A stretch of 64,000 bases of DNA, from the NCBI RefSeq assembly GCF_014633365.1, contig NC_068352.1:18261310-18325309 (forward strand). Reading direction: 5' to 3'. The notes under the pieces were generated by a model that was given only the letters and a program-made list of their open reading frames with translations, was not told the DNA's origin and ran no database searches. This stretch comes from Diospyros lotus. Taxonomy: Eukaryota; Streptophyta; Magnoliopsida; Ericales; Ebenaceae. The first letter of the stretch is position 1. Each line of letters starts with the position of its first letter. Positions 12,186 to 22,055 of the stretch are shown one piece after another. Made by a program: the position numbers and the translations under genes.

Positions 12186-12321
12186 TTTTAACTCGAAGAC
12201 TTGACTAAACTCACACGAAATCGAAAACCTATGAATGACAAACTCCCAAAACACCCAGACATTCTTTTAAACCCTACATAAGTCCTCCATGCTCTCTATC
12301 CTAAAAACTCAAGGAATTACA

Positions 12322-13075
12322 ATTTGACTGTTCTACTAACTTTAAGGGGTAGACTAGTGTGCCTATTTCTTTACGCTCTAAAGGGTGCCTAAACGTAACA
12401 AGCTTTTCTTCAACTTACCGAATAAGATTGATAATTTTGAGTCCAGATGGTTTGTAGTTGATCCCCTATCAAGCACACCACTTCAGTGATGCCAGGATGA
12501 AGAACGAGAAGCCTAGGCGAAGAGGCTATCCAAGCCCAAGTTAGCTAGAGCAATATACATGTGGGTATTATATATGGGCCTCTCCTAGGCCACTTCATCT
12601 GCAAGAAGTATTGATTTCATAAAATATCATGGCTGCAAGATAGGGTATCCCACTCAGGGATTTACCAAGACCCTTCAGGCCCTTGGATGAGCAGAGGGCA
12701 TCTCCTATTATTTCTTAAAATAAAAGAAACAATTCTATTGAAAGGATAAGGAAAGCCATTGACAAACTTATTGGGAAACATTCTTTTGGTGGCATTCAAT
12801 CCTCACACTTTGCTTTCATTTCTATAAAAGTCTCATCTTTTAGTGATGAGGACAATTCACAAACTTCCACATCCCCATAGGAGTGACCCTTTCATGAGGT
12901 TGCTTTTTCTTTTTTTAGTAACTTTTTGCACCTTTTCTTTAATAGAACTATGTCACTAACACTTGTTTTCTTGTTTCTCTACGAAAATGAATTACCTCAA
13001 AGTTGCCACATGTCGGATGAGGGAGGATGAACACCGAACTAACAACTCCTTGGCAAGTAAGCTGAAAAAGTTTAC
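12322..13075. other. Unassigned sequence, probably old retroelement
   Basis: No intact frame or recognised domain was found. The region directly flanks the copia insertion, and similar moderately GC-rich, frame-broken sequence continues at 17650-17804 and 18847-19327. The copia element and the hAT element therefore probably inserted into one older element. Confidence 0.3.
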
Positions 13076-13333
13076 TATAGTTTTTTGTTAGAATAATTTC
13101 CTAGTTTTCAGGAAAGTCCTAGTCTTTAGGGATAACTACTTGTATTTGAATTGTTCCAAGTTTTTGTTACCACTTGGCCTTTATTTTCGCCAAAATGGGT
13201 TGCTTTCTCATTTTCTGTTATCGTGTATTGAATGGCTATTTAAGCCAAGGTTACTGTCAATAAAACTAAGTCATCTAATCCAGTTTGTTATGTTCTTGAT
13301 TTTAGCTTTCATATGAGATCAAGGTTCCTAATA
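13076..13333 (+). repeat. copia 5' LTR
   Basis: It begins TATAGTTTTTTGTTAGAATA (mutated TG start) and ends AAGGTTCCTAATA. It contains the block AGTCCTAGTCTTTAGGGATA shared with the 3' LTR and GGCTATTTAAGCCAAGG, whose TATTTAA is a likely TATA box. Confidence 0.85.
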
Positions 13334-13336
13334 ATC

Positions 13337-13350
13337 TAGTATCAGAGCTC
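13337..13350 (+). other. Primer-binding site
   Basis: TAGTATCAGAGCTC lies three bases after the LTR. It matches the usual plant TGGTATCAGAGC initiator-Met tRNA primer site with one change. Confidence 0.75.
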
Positions 13351-13409
13351 CCACTGGGCCTGAGAAAATCAAAACATCAGTTTTTGAAGTTATTGCAGCA
13401 GCACAGAAG

Positions 13410-14020
13410 ATGACTACTGAAGGGAGTTTTATACAACAAGCCATTCCTCGCTTTGATGGTCACTGTGACCATTGGAGCATGCTGATGGAAAATTTCCTAT
13501 GATCTAGGGAATATTGGAAGCTAGTGGAGCCTGATTATGTTGAGCCAGCAAGTGAATCGTTAAAGAGAGATGCACAGCAAAAGAAGAATGATGAGATGAA
13601 GCTGAAGGACCTGAAAGCGAAGAACTATCTCTTTCGGGCCATCGATCGCACAGTTCTTGACACCATTCTCAAGAAGGATACTGCCAAAGAAATATGGGAT
13701 GCCATGAAAAAAAAGTTCAAAGGGACTACAAAGGACAAGAGGTCTCATTTTCAAGCACTCCACAAAGAGTTTGAAACTCTTGAGATGAGGTGCGGTGAAT
13801 GAGTGACCGAGTATTTCTCTAGGGTCATGATAGTGGAAAACAAGATACGAATTTATGGAGAAGATATGTAGGATGTTAAAGTGGTGGAGAAAATTCCACG
13901 CTCCTTAACTGAGAAGTTCAACTATGTTGTTTGTTTTATTGAGGAGTCAAAGGACATTGATTAGTTACAAAGCTCATAAATAGTATATGAACAGAAATTC
14001 CAGAGGCACAATGATGAGAA
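13410..14020 (+). pseudogene. copia gag, N-terminal part, broken
   Basis: The frame opens at ATG 13410 and encodes copia gag features such as IPRFDG followed by W, and later DAMKKKFKGT. It is interrupted by TGA near 13498, TGA at 13800, and further TAG stops near 13870 and 13960. Gag would form the virus-like particle. The longest surviving piece is 13524-13802. Confidence 0.8.
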
Positions 14021-14024
14021 GCAC

Positions 14025-14627
14025 TTGAAGGTGACATATGAAGGAGGAAGATGTTGTGGTCTTGGTGGCTACAGAGGAAGAGGGAGAGGTCAAGTAGGTT
14101 TCAACAAGGCAACTGTGGAGTGTTACCAATGCCATAATCTTGGACATTTTCAATATGAATGTCCTTCTGAGAATAAAGAAGCAAACTATGCAAAACTTGA
14201 TGAAGAAGATGAAATGCTTATGATGTCTTATGTGGAGCTGTATGAGACTAAAAGAGAAGATGCATGGTTCCTTGATTCAAGGTGTTCTAATCACATGTGC
14301 GGCAATCAAGCTATGTTCAGTGAACTCGATGAAAAATTTCGGCATTTGGTGAAACTGGGGAACAACATTAAGATGAATGTCATGGGAAATGGAACTATGA
14401 AGCTATTGTTGAATGGAGTCAATCATGTTGCTACTGAAGTATACTATATTCCAGAGTTGAGAAATAACCTCTTAAGCATAGGGCAGTTGCAAGAAAAAGG
14501 CTTGGCTATTTTGATTAATGGAGGGATGTGCAAGGTATTTCATCCAGAGAAGGGTTTAATCATTCAAACCAACATGAGTGCCAATAGAATGTTTATCTTG
14601 TTGACTCAGTCTCAAGTTTCTTCTTAA
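14025..14627 (+). pseudogene. copia gag zinc knuckle and protease region
   Basis: This 200-codon open piece has a CX2CX4HX4C zinc knuckle (C33, C36, H41, C46; CYQCHNLGHFQYEC), which in gag binds genomic RNA. The aspartic protease follows: the active-site triplet usually read as DSG is DSR (residues 84-86) in WFLDSRCSNHMCG, so protease activity is probably lost. The piece ends at TAA 14625, inside what should be a continuous polyprotein. Confidence 0.85.
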
Positions 14628-14645
14628 GCACAATCTGATCAGTGC

Positions 14646-15841
14646 TTGCACACAAGTGCTCAAAACTTGTCTCATTTTTGGCATCAAAGGTATGGGCATC
14701 TGAGCTACAAGGGTTTGAAAACCTTGCTAGATAAAAACATGGTGCGTGGACTTCCTCAACTCCCTGCCTTAAGTGTGATATGCACTGATTGCATCAACGG
14801 GAAACAACACTGTGATCTTATCCCAAAGAAGAGTACTTGGAAAGCAACTCAAAAGTTGGAACTTATTCATGCAGATATTTGTGGTCCAATCACTCCTACA
14901 TGTAATAGCAACAAGAGGTACATTTTGTTATTCATTAATGAGTATAGTAGAAAAGCTTGGGTGTATTTTCTAGAAAAGAAGTCAAGGGCTTTGAATTCTT
15001 TTAAATGCTTTAAGACTTGGTTGAGAAAGAAACGGGGATGTTTGTTAAGTTTTTGCGCACTGATAGAGGAGGAGAATTCAATTCAAATGAGTTCAATGAT
15101 TTCTTCAAATAAAGTGGGATTAAGAGGCAGTTGACCACCAATTATACTCCGCAACAAAATGGTGTAGCCAAAAGGAGGAATAGAACCATGATGAACATGG
15201 TTAGTTCAATGTTATTTGACAAAAACATTCCCAAGACCTTTTGGCCAGAGGCAGCGAACTGGACTATATATGTCCTAAATAGGTGTTCTACATTGGCTGT
15301 CAAGGATGTTACACCAAAGAAGGCTTGGAGTAGAGTGAAACCCTTACTAGATCATTTTTGGGTTTTTGGTTGCATAACACACGTCCATGTTCCAGAAGCA
15401 AGGAGGACTAAACCTGATAATAGAAGCATTACTTGTGTGCTATTGGGAGTTAGTAAGGAGTCAAAAGGTTATAGGCTATTTGATCCTATTGTTAAAAGGG
15501 TTGTTGTGAGTAGAGATGTAATTTTTAAAGAAGGGAAGCAATGGGATTGGGATGTGAGTTATGAAAAACAAATAGTAGTAGACTTAGAATGGGGTGTGAG
15601 TGAAAATGAGAATGAAGATGATATTGATGGAGAGGTAGGAGAGACTAGTGATGAGGGAGTTAGAGAAAAGGAAGATGGTCCTAGTGAGGGTGAAGAGAAA
15701 GTGAGGGAATTGAGGCAACCTCTTACATGGATGGGGGATTATGATAATGGAAAAGATCTATTTGAGGATGAAGTTCATATGGCACTAGTGGTATCAACTG
15801 ATCCATCGTATTTTGAGGAAGCCGTGAAGAGTGCAAATTAG
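14646..15841 (+). pseudogene. copia integrase, frameshifted
   Basis: The N-terminal zinc-binding HHCC motif is visible (HQRYGH ... CTDC). The first catalytic Asp lies in LIHADICGP. A single-base loss near 15021 shifts the frame, so the second Asp (FLRTDRGGEF) is in another frame, followed by a TAA. In the last block, NGVAKRRNR, the catalytic Glu is Lys. Integration activity is therefore lost. The C-terminal region continues as an acidic linker up to TAG 15839. Confidence 0.85.
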
Positions 15842-17308
15842 AGATTGGCCATGGACAGTGAAATTAAATCCATCTAGAAAAACAAAACATGGACACTCAC
15901 TGAGCTGCCAGCTGGAGCAAAAAAAAAAAAGAAGTGAAGTGGCTTTACAAAACCAAATACAATGAGCATAGAAAGATTAATAGGCACAAGGCTCGTTTGG
16001 TTGCTAAAGGGTACTCTCAAGAGCATGGAGTAGACTACACATAAGTTTTTGCACCAGTGGCAAGGATGGATACTGTAAGGATGATTATTGCTCTAGCTGC
16101 ACAGAAGGATTGAAAGATTTTTTAACTGGATGTCAAGTCAGCTTTTCTCTATGGTGAGTTGAATGAAGATGTTTATGTGGAGCAACCAAGAGGGTATGTA
16201 AAAAAAAAGACATTGAGCATTTGGTTTACAAGTTATGTAAAGCCTTGTATGGATTAAACAAGCTCCAAGAGCTTGGTTTAGTCTAATTGAAGCACATTTC
16301 ATTGGTGAAGGGTTTCAAAGGTGCGATAGCAAGCATACATTATTCACAAAGAGAAGTAGAGAAGGAAAAATTATTATTGTAAGTGTTTATGTTGATGATT
16401 TAATTTTTACTGGTGATGATGAAATTATGATGTCTGAATTTAAAAGCTCTATACTAAGAGAGTTTGATATGTCTGACTCGGGGAATATGAGTTTTTTTCA
16501 TGGGATTGAGGTGCTACAAAAGTCTGATGGTATTTATATATGCCAAAGGAAATATGCCTTGGAGGTTTTGAGAAGGTTTGGTATGATGGAAAGTAATTCA
16601 GTGGGCAGTTTAATAGTATCAAGTTTTAAAGTGAGCAAAGATAGAAATGGAGTCCTTGTTGATGAGATGTACTACAAGCAATTAGTGGGGAGTTTAATGT
16701 ATCTCAATGCCACAAGACCTTACATGATGTTTTTTACTCATCTCATAAGCAGATATATGGCAAAACCAATGAAGATTCATCTACAGGCAGCTAAGAGAGC
16801 ACTTCGATACTTAAAAGGAACTGTGAACTATGGAATTCATTATAAGAAAAGAAGAGATGGTGAGTTGTTGGCATTTCCAGATAGCGACTATACCAGAGAT
16901 ATGGAGGATAGGAAGAGTACATCTGGGTACATGTTTTTAATGAGTTCAAATGTTATTTCATGGTGTTCAAAAAAGCAGCCTATTGTGACTTTATCAACCA
17001 TAAAAGCTGAGTTTGTGGCAACTGTAGTCTGTGCTTGTCAAGGAGTCTAGATGAAGAGAATTTTAAAGGAGTTGGGACATTCTGATGGAGGTTGTACTAC
17101 TATGATGTGTGACAATAGTTTAACCATCAAGCTGTCTAAAAGTCCAGTTATGCATGGTCGCAACAAGCATATTGATGTGAGATTCCATTTCTTAAGGAAT
17201 CTTACTAAGGATGGTACAATTGAATTAATTCATTGTGGAAGTTGAGATCAGGTAGCGGACATAATGACCAAACCATTGAAGCTTGAAGCTTTTCAGAAGC
17301 TTTGAAAA
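15842..17308 (+). pseudogene. copia reverse transcriptase and RNase H, broken
   Basis: The RT start is recognisable (KARLVAKGYSQEHGVDYT) but carries several stops between 15900 and 16290. The catalytic YVDD box survives at about 16388 (VYVDDLIFTGDD). From 16427 a long open piece contains the QRKYALEVL, GSLMYL and RYLKGT blocks. RNase H follows with DSDY and DRKSTSGY, then KHIDVRFHFLR and ADIMTKPLK. Stops at 17048 and 17243 split it. Confidence 0.85.
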
Positions 17309-17367
17309 TTGCTGGGAGTATGTGAGATTTCTGGTATAAACTAATTACTTCATTGCATTTAGTTTAA

Positions 17368-17389
17368 GAGAGGGAATGAAGGAGTTTAG
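17368..17389 (+). other. Polypurine tract
   Basis: The purine-rich stretch AAGAGAGGGAATGAAGGAG, followed by TTTAG, lies directly before the 3' LTR, as expected for plus-strand priming. Confidence 0.6.
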
Positions 17390-17649
17390 TGTAGTTTTTT
17401 GTTAAAATAATTTTATGATTTTAAGGAAAGTCCTAGTCTTTAGGGATAACTACTTGTATTTGAATTGTTCCAAGTTTCTGTTACCACTTGGCCTTTATTT
17501 TTGCCAAAGTGGGCAACTTCCTCATTTTCTGTTATCATGTATTAAAAATGGCTATTTAAGCCAAGGTTACTGTTAATAAAATTAAGTCATCTAATCCAAT
17601 TTGTTGTGTTCTTGATTTTAGCTTTCATATTAGATCAAGGTTCCAAACA
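17390..17649 (+). repeat. copia 3' LTR
   Basis: It begins TGTAGTTTTTTGTTAAAATA and ends AAGGTTCCAAACA, retaining TG...CA ends. It is otherwise collinear with the 5' LTR. Confidence 0.85.
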
Positions 17650-17812
17650 CAAACGCCTTCGTTTGGCACCCAGTAAAGTGGATCCCTCTAAACTTCCCGT
17701 ACCTATAAGGGGGCACTTGTTTCGCCACCACCACTTTTGGCCACACTTAACCTCTTGCCTCTGAGCCTTATATGAGTCTTTCCACCTTTTGAGGCTATTC
17801 TTCCATCCCAAG

Positions 17813-18838
17813 TAAGGCTGGCAATTTTTTACACAACCCGATTACACGACACGACATGAAGTTAAGCAGGTTTGGGTTGGGGCTAATCGAGTTCGGGTCA
17901 TAAACGGGTCAACCCGTTTATGACACGATTATTTTCGTATCTTAGGCGGGTCAACCCGTTTAACCCCTTTAGACACGCAATGACCCGTTTAAGACTTATT
18001 TATAAAATAAATTAAAAATAATTATAAAATTAAAAAAATATTTTAAAATCCCAAAATATCCCCCCCCCCACACCTGCGTCTAAAACCCTAACTTCCCCAC
18101 TCCTCTCTCATTCTTTCCCCCCCAGCTCTCTCTCACTCTCTGAACTCCCACCTCCGCCCTCGGACCATCGCCTCTGCCTCTGCCTCTGCCTCCGCCCCTT
18201 GCCTCCGCCTCCGCCCTTCACCTCCGCCCTCGGCCTCTCACCTTCGCCTGTGGCCCCTTGCCTCCGCCCTCGGTCATTTCAGATTTGGCGAAATCTGGTT
18301 TCAAAAGCTCAAGCTCAAGTTCCCTCTGCCTCGGCGTCTGCATCCACTCTCGACCTCCGGCTTGGCGAAATCTGGTTTCAAAAGCTCAAGCTCAAGTTCA
18401 AATCTGGTATCAAAAGCTCATACATATATTTTATATATGTATGTTGACAGATTAAATATAAATTCTATTGATAGGTTAAATTATTTTTTTGTGAGTGAAT
18501 AAAATTTTGTATGTGTATTGATTCTATTGAATAGGTTTTTTTATGCATTTAATAGGTTTTTACATGTTACAGGTAAACGGGTTGGACGGGTTAGTAGGTG
18601 ACAGAACGACCTGTTTAAATTAAACAGGTTAATAGGTGACACGACACGACACGACCCGTTTAATTAAACGGGTTAAACGGGTCGTGTCGGGTTACACGTT
18701 TAATAAACGTGTCGTGTTCGGGTTTAAGGAATTTGACACGATTATTAAACGTGTCGTGTTCGGGTTAACCTGATGCGTGTTATACGTGTGTCTCGATACA
18801 ACACGATTACAACCCGCCAACCCGAATTGCCAGCTCTA
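17813..18838. mobile_element. hAT-type non-autonomous element with perfect 8-bp TSD
   Basis: Ends TAAGGCTGGCAAT and, reversed, TAGAGCTGGCAAT form a 13-bp inverted repeat with two mismatches. ATCCCAAG occurs directly on both sides (17805-17812 and 18839-18846). Subterminal regions are dense in CGGGTCAACCCGTTTA-like and ACACGACACGACCCG inverted repeats, typical of hAT subterminal transposase sites. No transposase is present. Confidence 0.88.
18060..18425. repeat. GC-rich insert with tandem duplication inside the hAT element
   Basis: A C-rich, CTCCGCC-repeating stretch is followed by two direct copies of GGCGAAATCTGGTTTCAAAA plus GCTCAAGCTCAAGTTC (from about 18286 and 18363). The overlapping open frames are low-complexity. 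The origin may be a captured host 5' region, but no gene is recognised. Confidence 0.6.
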
Positions 18839-18846
18839 ATCCCAAG

Positions 18847-19327
18847 TAGTGGTAGTCAAGTACTCACAGCAGTCTCCATCTTCGCCGTGCCATGAAAAAG
18901 AAAAGGTCACCTCCTACTTGGACCTAGATGAGCACCATTGGCACAATCAAGAAGAGTGCAATTTTTCGATCCAACCTTTCCACAAGGATTGACGAGTCTT
19001 GTCGATGGAGGTCCACCAACTAACTACCCCTATCTTCTCGAAGATTAGTGCACCCTACACTCTCAATTTTTTCTTTCTAAAGGGGGACATGTTCACAGGG
19101 GCCACTTCTAGGTTTACCCTGGGGAGGTGGACTCTGATTTTGTGAAGGACCTGAGGATTGGTTCTCACCACATATACTTGACCATCATTCCTTGGGATGA
19201 GCCAAGGATGTTTGGAAACTTTCCCTAGGTGCTAGATGGGTCAAAGATGAAGATTATTAAAATAAGATTTTCTTTTTTTGGTCATTTTGTCCTTTTTTCT
19301 ATTCATGTATATCCTTTGTCCTTTTTA
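18847..19327. other. Unassigned retroelement-like remnant
   Basis: The region resumes the sequence interrupted by the hAT element. There is no intact frame. It reads like broken coding sequence but was not assigned. Confidence 0.3.
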
Positions 19328-19446
19328 GGCTTAATACATCTTAAAGTCCCTGATCTATTACAAGATATGACATTGAGTCCCTCACCTAAAAAACCTCAAG
19401 ATTCAGTCTTTAAACAATTAAAAGGTTACATTTTTAGTCCTTGCCG
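19328..19446 (+). repeat. Left TIR
   Basis: It shares TGACATTGAGTCCCTCACCT and TTTAAACAATTAAAA with the right TIR in inverted orientation. Confidence 0.75.
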
Positions 19447-19699
19447 TTTACATCTGTTTGTGTGTGACATCACGCACCGTTTAAGGTGCGTGACATAACA
19501 AGTGATTCAAAATGATTTTATATTATTTTAATTTTTGTTACTATATTCTTGCATTTAATTGTATTATGTTGTTGTTCTAATTTGGCATGAATTTAGATGG
19601 CATTTACTTGGTATTTCATGTGCATTTCGGTCTGGTTTATGCGGCCTGCTCAGATCCACCCCCTCCCATGGCCGTGACCATCACCCCCTCCCGCTATGG

Positions 19700-20173
19700 C
19701 CGTGGCCCTCTCTCTCTCTATATATATATATATATACACTACATAGACCCACCCCCCTCTCTCTCTCTATATATACTGCATAGGTACATGGGGAACAATG
19801 GGGGTTGGTCTAGGCTACTACATTACTACAGTTGTGGCTTCACCTGACTGGCTAGTGGTTGTTGTTGAAAGGGACTCTGGTTTTGGTTTTAAAGCCATGG
19901 AAGTGGAGGTTTGTCTCGAATTCCCAGTACTTGACTATAAGTTCTCATGTTATTGCTGGTAGATAGATAATAGAAATCTCTTGCTCAACTGCCTTATTCA
20001 TTTCAATTATGAAAGCACAAAATACAAATTGCACGTTGAATGCTTAAGTCTAAATTTTGACAGCTAAAAATTCATTTTCATTCCTGTTTGGAATTTAATC
20101 ATGTTGTTGTCTATAATTGGTTAAATATTGTGTTTTGTTTCTTGCTTCAGTGAGGATTTAGATAGGGCATTAG

Positions 20174-20205
<32 letters not shown>

Positions 20206-20277
20206 CTGCACAGACCCACCCCCTCTTTCTCTCTCTTTATATATATATACTGTACAACCCATCACCCACCCTCGGCC

Positions 20278-20320
<43 letters not shown>
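19700..20320. repeat. CT and TA microsatellites
   Basis: There are three CTCTCT-TATATA tracts (about 19709-19735, 19757-19777 and 20174-20205). Each is followed by CACTACATAGACCCACCCC or a similar phrase, so a larger unit was duplicated. A long CT run lies at 20280-20318. Confidence 0.75.
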
Positions 20321-20321
<1 letters not shown>

Positions 20322-20490
20322 ATGATGGACATGTTCATCGCCGCTGCCATGGCGGGTGGGTGACGACTACATTCATAGCGGCCATATGTGTGCGTGTGTA
20401 TGTGTATATTGGGGGGGGTGATGGTCGCAGCCATGGCAGCTAACGGTGACTGCCATGGCCGCAGCCCTCTGTGTGTTTGTGTATATGTAT

Positions 20491-20680
20491 TGTAATACCC
20501 CGAGAGCCCAGAGGATGATAGTATATATCGAGGATAAGTAGGGAATGAAACAATACCAGCTGGATACCTTTGGGGCTGAATATAGGCAAAGAACTCCGAG
20601 TTTAAGCGTGCTTGAGCTAGAGTAGCTCGAGGATGGGTGACCCCCTGGGAAGTTCGCGTATGTTAGCGATAAGAAGGACC
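20491..20680 (+). repeat. Cassandra LTR 1 (plus), truncated, with 5S rRNA-like core
   Basis: It starts TGTAATACCCCGAGAGCCC. Positions 20588-20661 match the 5S rRNA promoter region: TTAAGCGTGCTTGAGC, then GGATGGGTGACC and TGGGAAGT. The last 20 bp switch to the complement of an LTR end, so this copy was fused to minus-orientation Cassandra sequence. Confidence 0.85.
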
Positions 20681-20781
20681 AGAAGCCTGTCAAGAGCTGC
20701 TCCTTGATCAGACATCGCACCTCGACTCCACTCCCCACCCTCATTAGATCGCCTTCTCCAAGGGTCGGCTCTGATACCACC
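20681..20781 (-). mobile_element. Cassandra internal domain, minus, partial, with PBS
   Basis: The complement of 20767-20779 reads TGGTATCAGAGCC, the primer-binding site, two bases from the LTR. The rest matches the non-coding internal domain seen intact at 21488-21672. Confidence 0.8.
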
Positions 20782-21008
20782 TGTAACATCCCGTATCGAG
20801 CGATAGGAAGGATCGGAACGACTTACCCTGTTGGGCTTACGTGAACTTCATAGGGGGTCACCCATCCTTGAGCAACTTTAGCTCAAGCACGCTTAACCTC
20901 GGAGTTTTTTTGCCTACATTCAGCCCAAAAGGTATCCAGCTGATATTGTTTCATTCCTTACTTATCTTTGATATATACTATCCTCCTTTGGGCTCCCGGG
21001 GTATTATA
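20782..21008 (-). repeat. Cassandra LTR 2 (minus), full length, with 5S-like core
   Basis: The 227-bp copy is bounded by TGTAACATCCC and GGGGTATTATA. The 5S-like segment is at 20839-20910 on the minus strand and retains TTAAGCGTGCTTGAGC and GGATGGGTGACC. Confidence 0.88.
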
Positions 21009-21193
21009 TTCTCCCCCGCTTGAGCACATGACATCCTCGTCATGCGACCTTACAACTAGTCCTAGACCTTCTCCCCTTTGGAGGCTATCATCCTAGAAGC
21101 CTGCCAAGAGTCGCTCCTTGATCAGGCATCGCGCCTTGGCACCACTCCCCACCCTCATTGGACTGCCTTCTCCAACCTGGTTTTGATACCACC
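21009..21193 (-). mobile_element. Cassandra internal domain (minus) with PBS and PPT
   Basis: The minus strand has a primer site TGGTATCAAAACC (mutated) next to LTR 3 and a polypurine tract AAGCGGGGGAGAA next to LTR 2. The domain is about 185 bp without an open frame, as expected for this TRIM. Confidence 0.82.
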
Positions 21194-21270
21194 TGTAACA
21201 TCCCGTATCGAGCGATAGGAAGGACCGGAATGACTTACCTTGATGGGCCTATGCGAACTTCCCAAGGGGT
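21194..21270 (-). repeat. Cassandra LTR 3 (minus), truncated
   Basis: Only the end of the LTR remains (TGTAACATCCCGTATCGAGC onward). It stops abruptly at a junction with a plus-orientation LTR, before the 5S-like core. Confidence 0.8.
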
Positions 21271-21485
21271 AGGATCCTAGAGGAGGATAGTATATATCGA
21301 GGATAAATAAGGAAGAAAATAATACCAGCTGGATACCTTTTAGGCTGAATGTAGGCAAAGAACTTTGGGGTTAAGCGTACTTGAGCTAGAGTAGCTCAAG
21401 GATGGGTGACCTCTTGGGAAGTTCGCGTAGGCCTATCAGGGTAAGTTGTTTCAGTCCTTCCTATCGCTCGATACGAGATGTTACA
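21271..21485 (+). repeat. Cassandra LTR 4 (plus), 5' truncated, with 5S-like core
   Basis: The 5S-like segment at 21360-21428 keeps TTAAGCGTACTTGAGC and GGATGGGTGACC. The end ACGAGATGTTACA is followed by the primer-binding site at 21488. Confidence 0.87.
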
Positions 21486-21672
21486 GGTGGTATCAGAGCC
21501 GACCCTTGGAGAAGGTGGTCTAATGTGGGCGGGGAGTGGAGTCGAGGCGCGATGCCTGATCAAGGAGCGGCTTCTGACAGGCTTCTAGGATGACAGCCTC
21601 CAAAGGGGAGAAGGTCTGGGACCAGTTGTAAGGTCGCATGACGAGCACGTTATGTGCTCAAAGGGGGGAGAA
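21486..21672 (+). mobile_element. Cassandra internal domain (plus)
   Basis: The PBS TGGTATCAGAGCC (21488-21500) and polypurine tract AAGGGGGGAGAA (21661-21672) bound about 160 bp of non-coding DNA. With LTRs 4 and 5 this is a complete plus-strand Cassandra TRIM. Confidence 0.88.
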
Positions 21673-21856
21673 TTTAACACCCCGGGAGCCCAGAGGAGGA
21701 TAGTATATATCGAGGATAAGTAAGGAAGGAAACAACATCAGCTGGATACCTTTTGGGCTGAAGTAGCTTAAGAATGGGTGACCCCTGGGAAGTTCGCGTA
21801 GGCCCATCAGGGTAAGTCGTTCTGGTCCTTCTTATCGCTCGATACAGGATGTTACA
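21673..21856 (+). repeat. Cassandra LTR 5 (plus), internal deletion
   Basis: At 184 bp it is shorter than LTR 2 because about 40 bp, including the first part of the 5S-like core, is missing. GAATGGGTGACCCCTGGGAA remains. Confidence 0.85.
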
Positions 21857-21936
21857 TGTATATATATGTATATGTATACAAAGCCGGGTATACATAGGTT
21901 TGAGACAAACATAACAGAGCCGTTTACTCGCATTGA

Positions 21937-22055
21937 CGGTAAGGACTAAAAAGATATTTTTTTAATTGTTTAAAGACCGAATCTTAAAGTTTTTTAGGTG
22001 AGGGACTCAATGTCATATTTTGTAATAATTGAGGAACTTTAAGATGTATTAAGCC
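21937..22055 (-). repeat. Right TIR
   Basis: Its reverse complement is collinear with 19328-19446 over the full 119 bp with scattered substitutions. Confidence 0.75.

Larger units (their letters stand above)
9605..12321 (-). mobile_element. Probable large solo LTR (Ty3/gypsy-like), minus orientation
   Basis: The left end TGTAACAATAGACC resembles the left end of the well-defined solo LTR at 40941, and both carry a CATTCTAG/CATTCCAG-GTA block and adjacent hairpin-like sequence in minus orientation. The proposed right end is GGAATTACA; flanks ATTCA and ATTTG do not match well, so that boundary is uncertain. No coding region is present. It contains a minisatellite and CACCATACCTCA-type degenerate repeats. 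Confidence 0.4.
13076..17649 (+). mobile_element. Ty1/copia LTR retrotransposon, full structure but decayed
   Basis: Two direct LTRs (258 and 260 bp) flank a gag-protease-integrase-RT-RNase H region. The domain order, with integrase before RT, identifies Ty1/copia. The frame is broken by many stops and at least one frameshift, and several catalytic residues are changed, so it cannot move by itself. The LTRs differ at many positions, which points to an old insertion. No clear 5-bp target duplication was found. Confidence 0.9.
19328..22055. mobile_element. Mutator-like element with 119-bp terminal inverted repeats
   Basis: The ends 19328-19446 and 21937-22055 are long inverted repeats starting GGCTTAATACATCTTAAAGT, about 85% identical by eye. 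Long TIRs with cargo in between are typical of Mutator-like elements. The 9-bp flanks are T-rich and do not give a certain duplication. No transposase was found. The cargo is microsatellite-rich DNA plus a rearranged Cassandra cluster. Confidence 0.65.

Noticed and set aside
20588..20661. Possible 5S rRNA gene
   Set aside because: Only the inner part matches 5S rRNA, and it sits inside Cassandra LTRs with PBS and PPT, so it is the 5S-derived LTR segment and not a ribosomal RNA gene.
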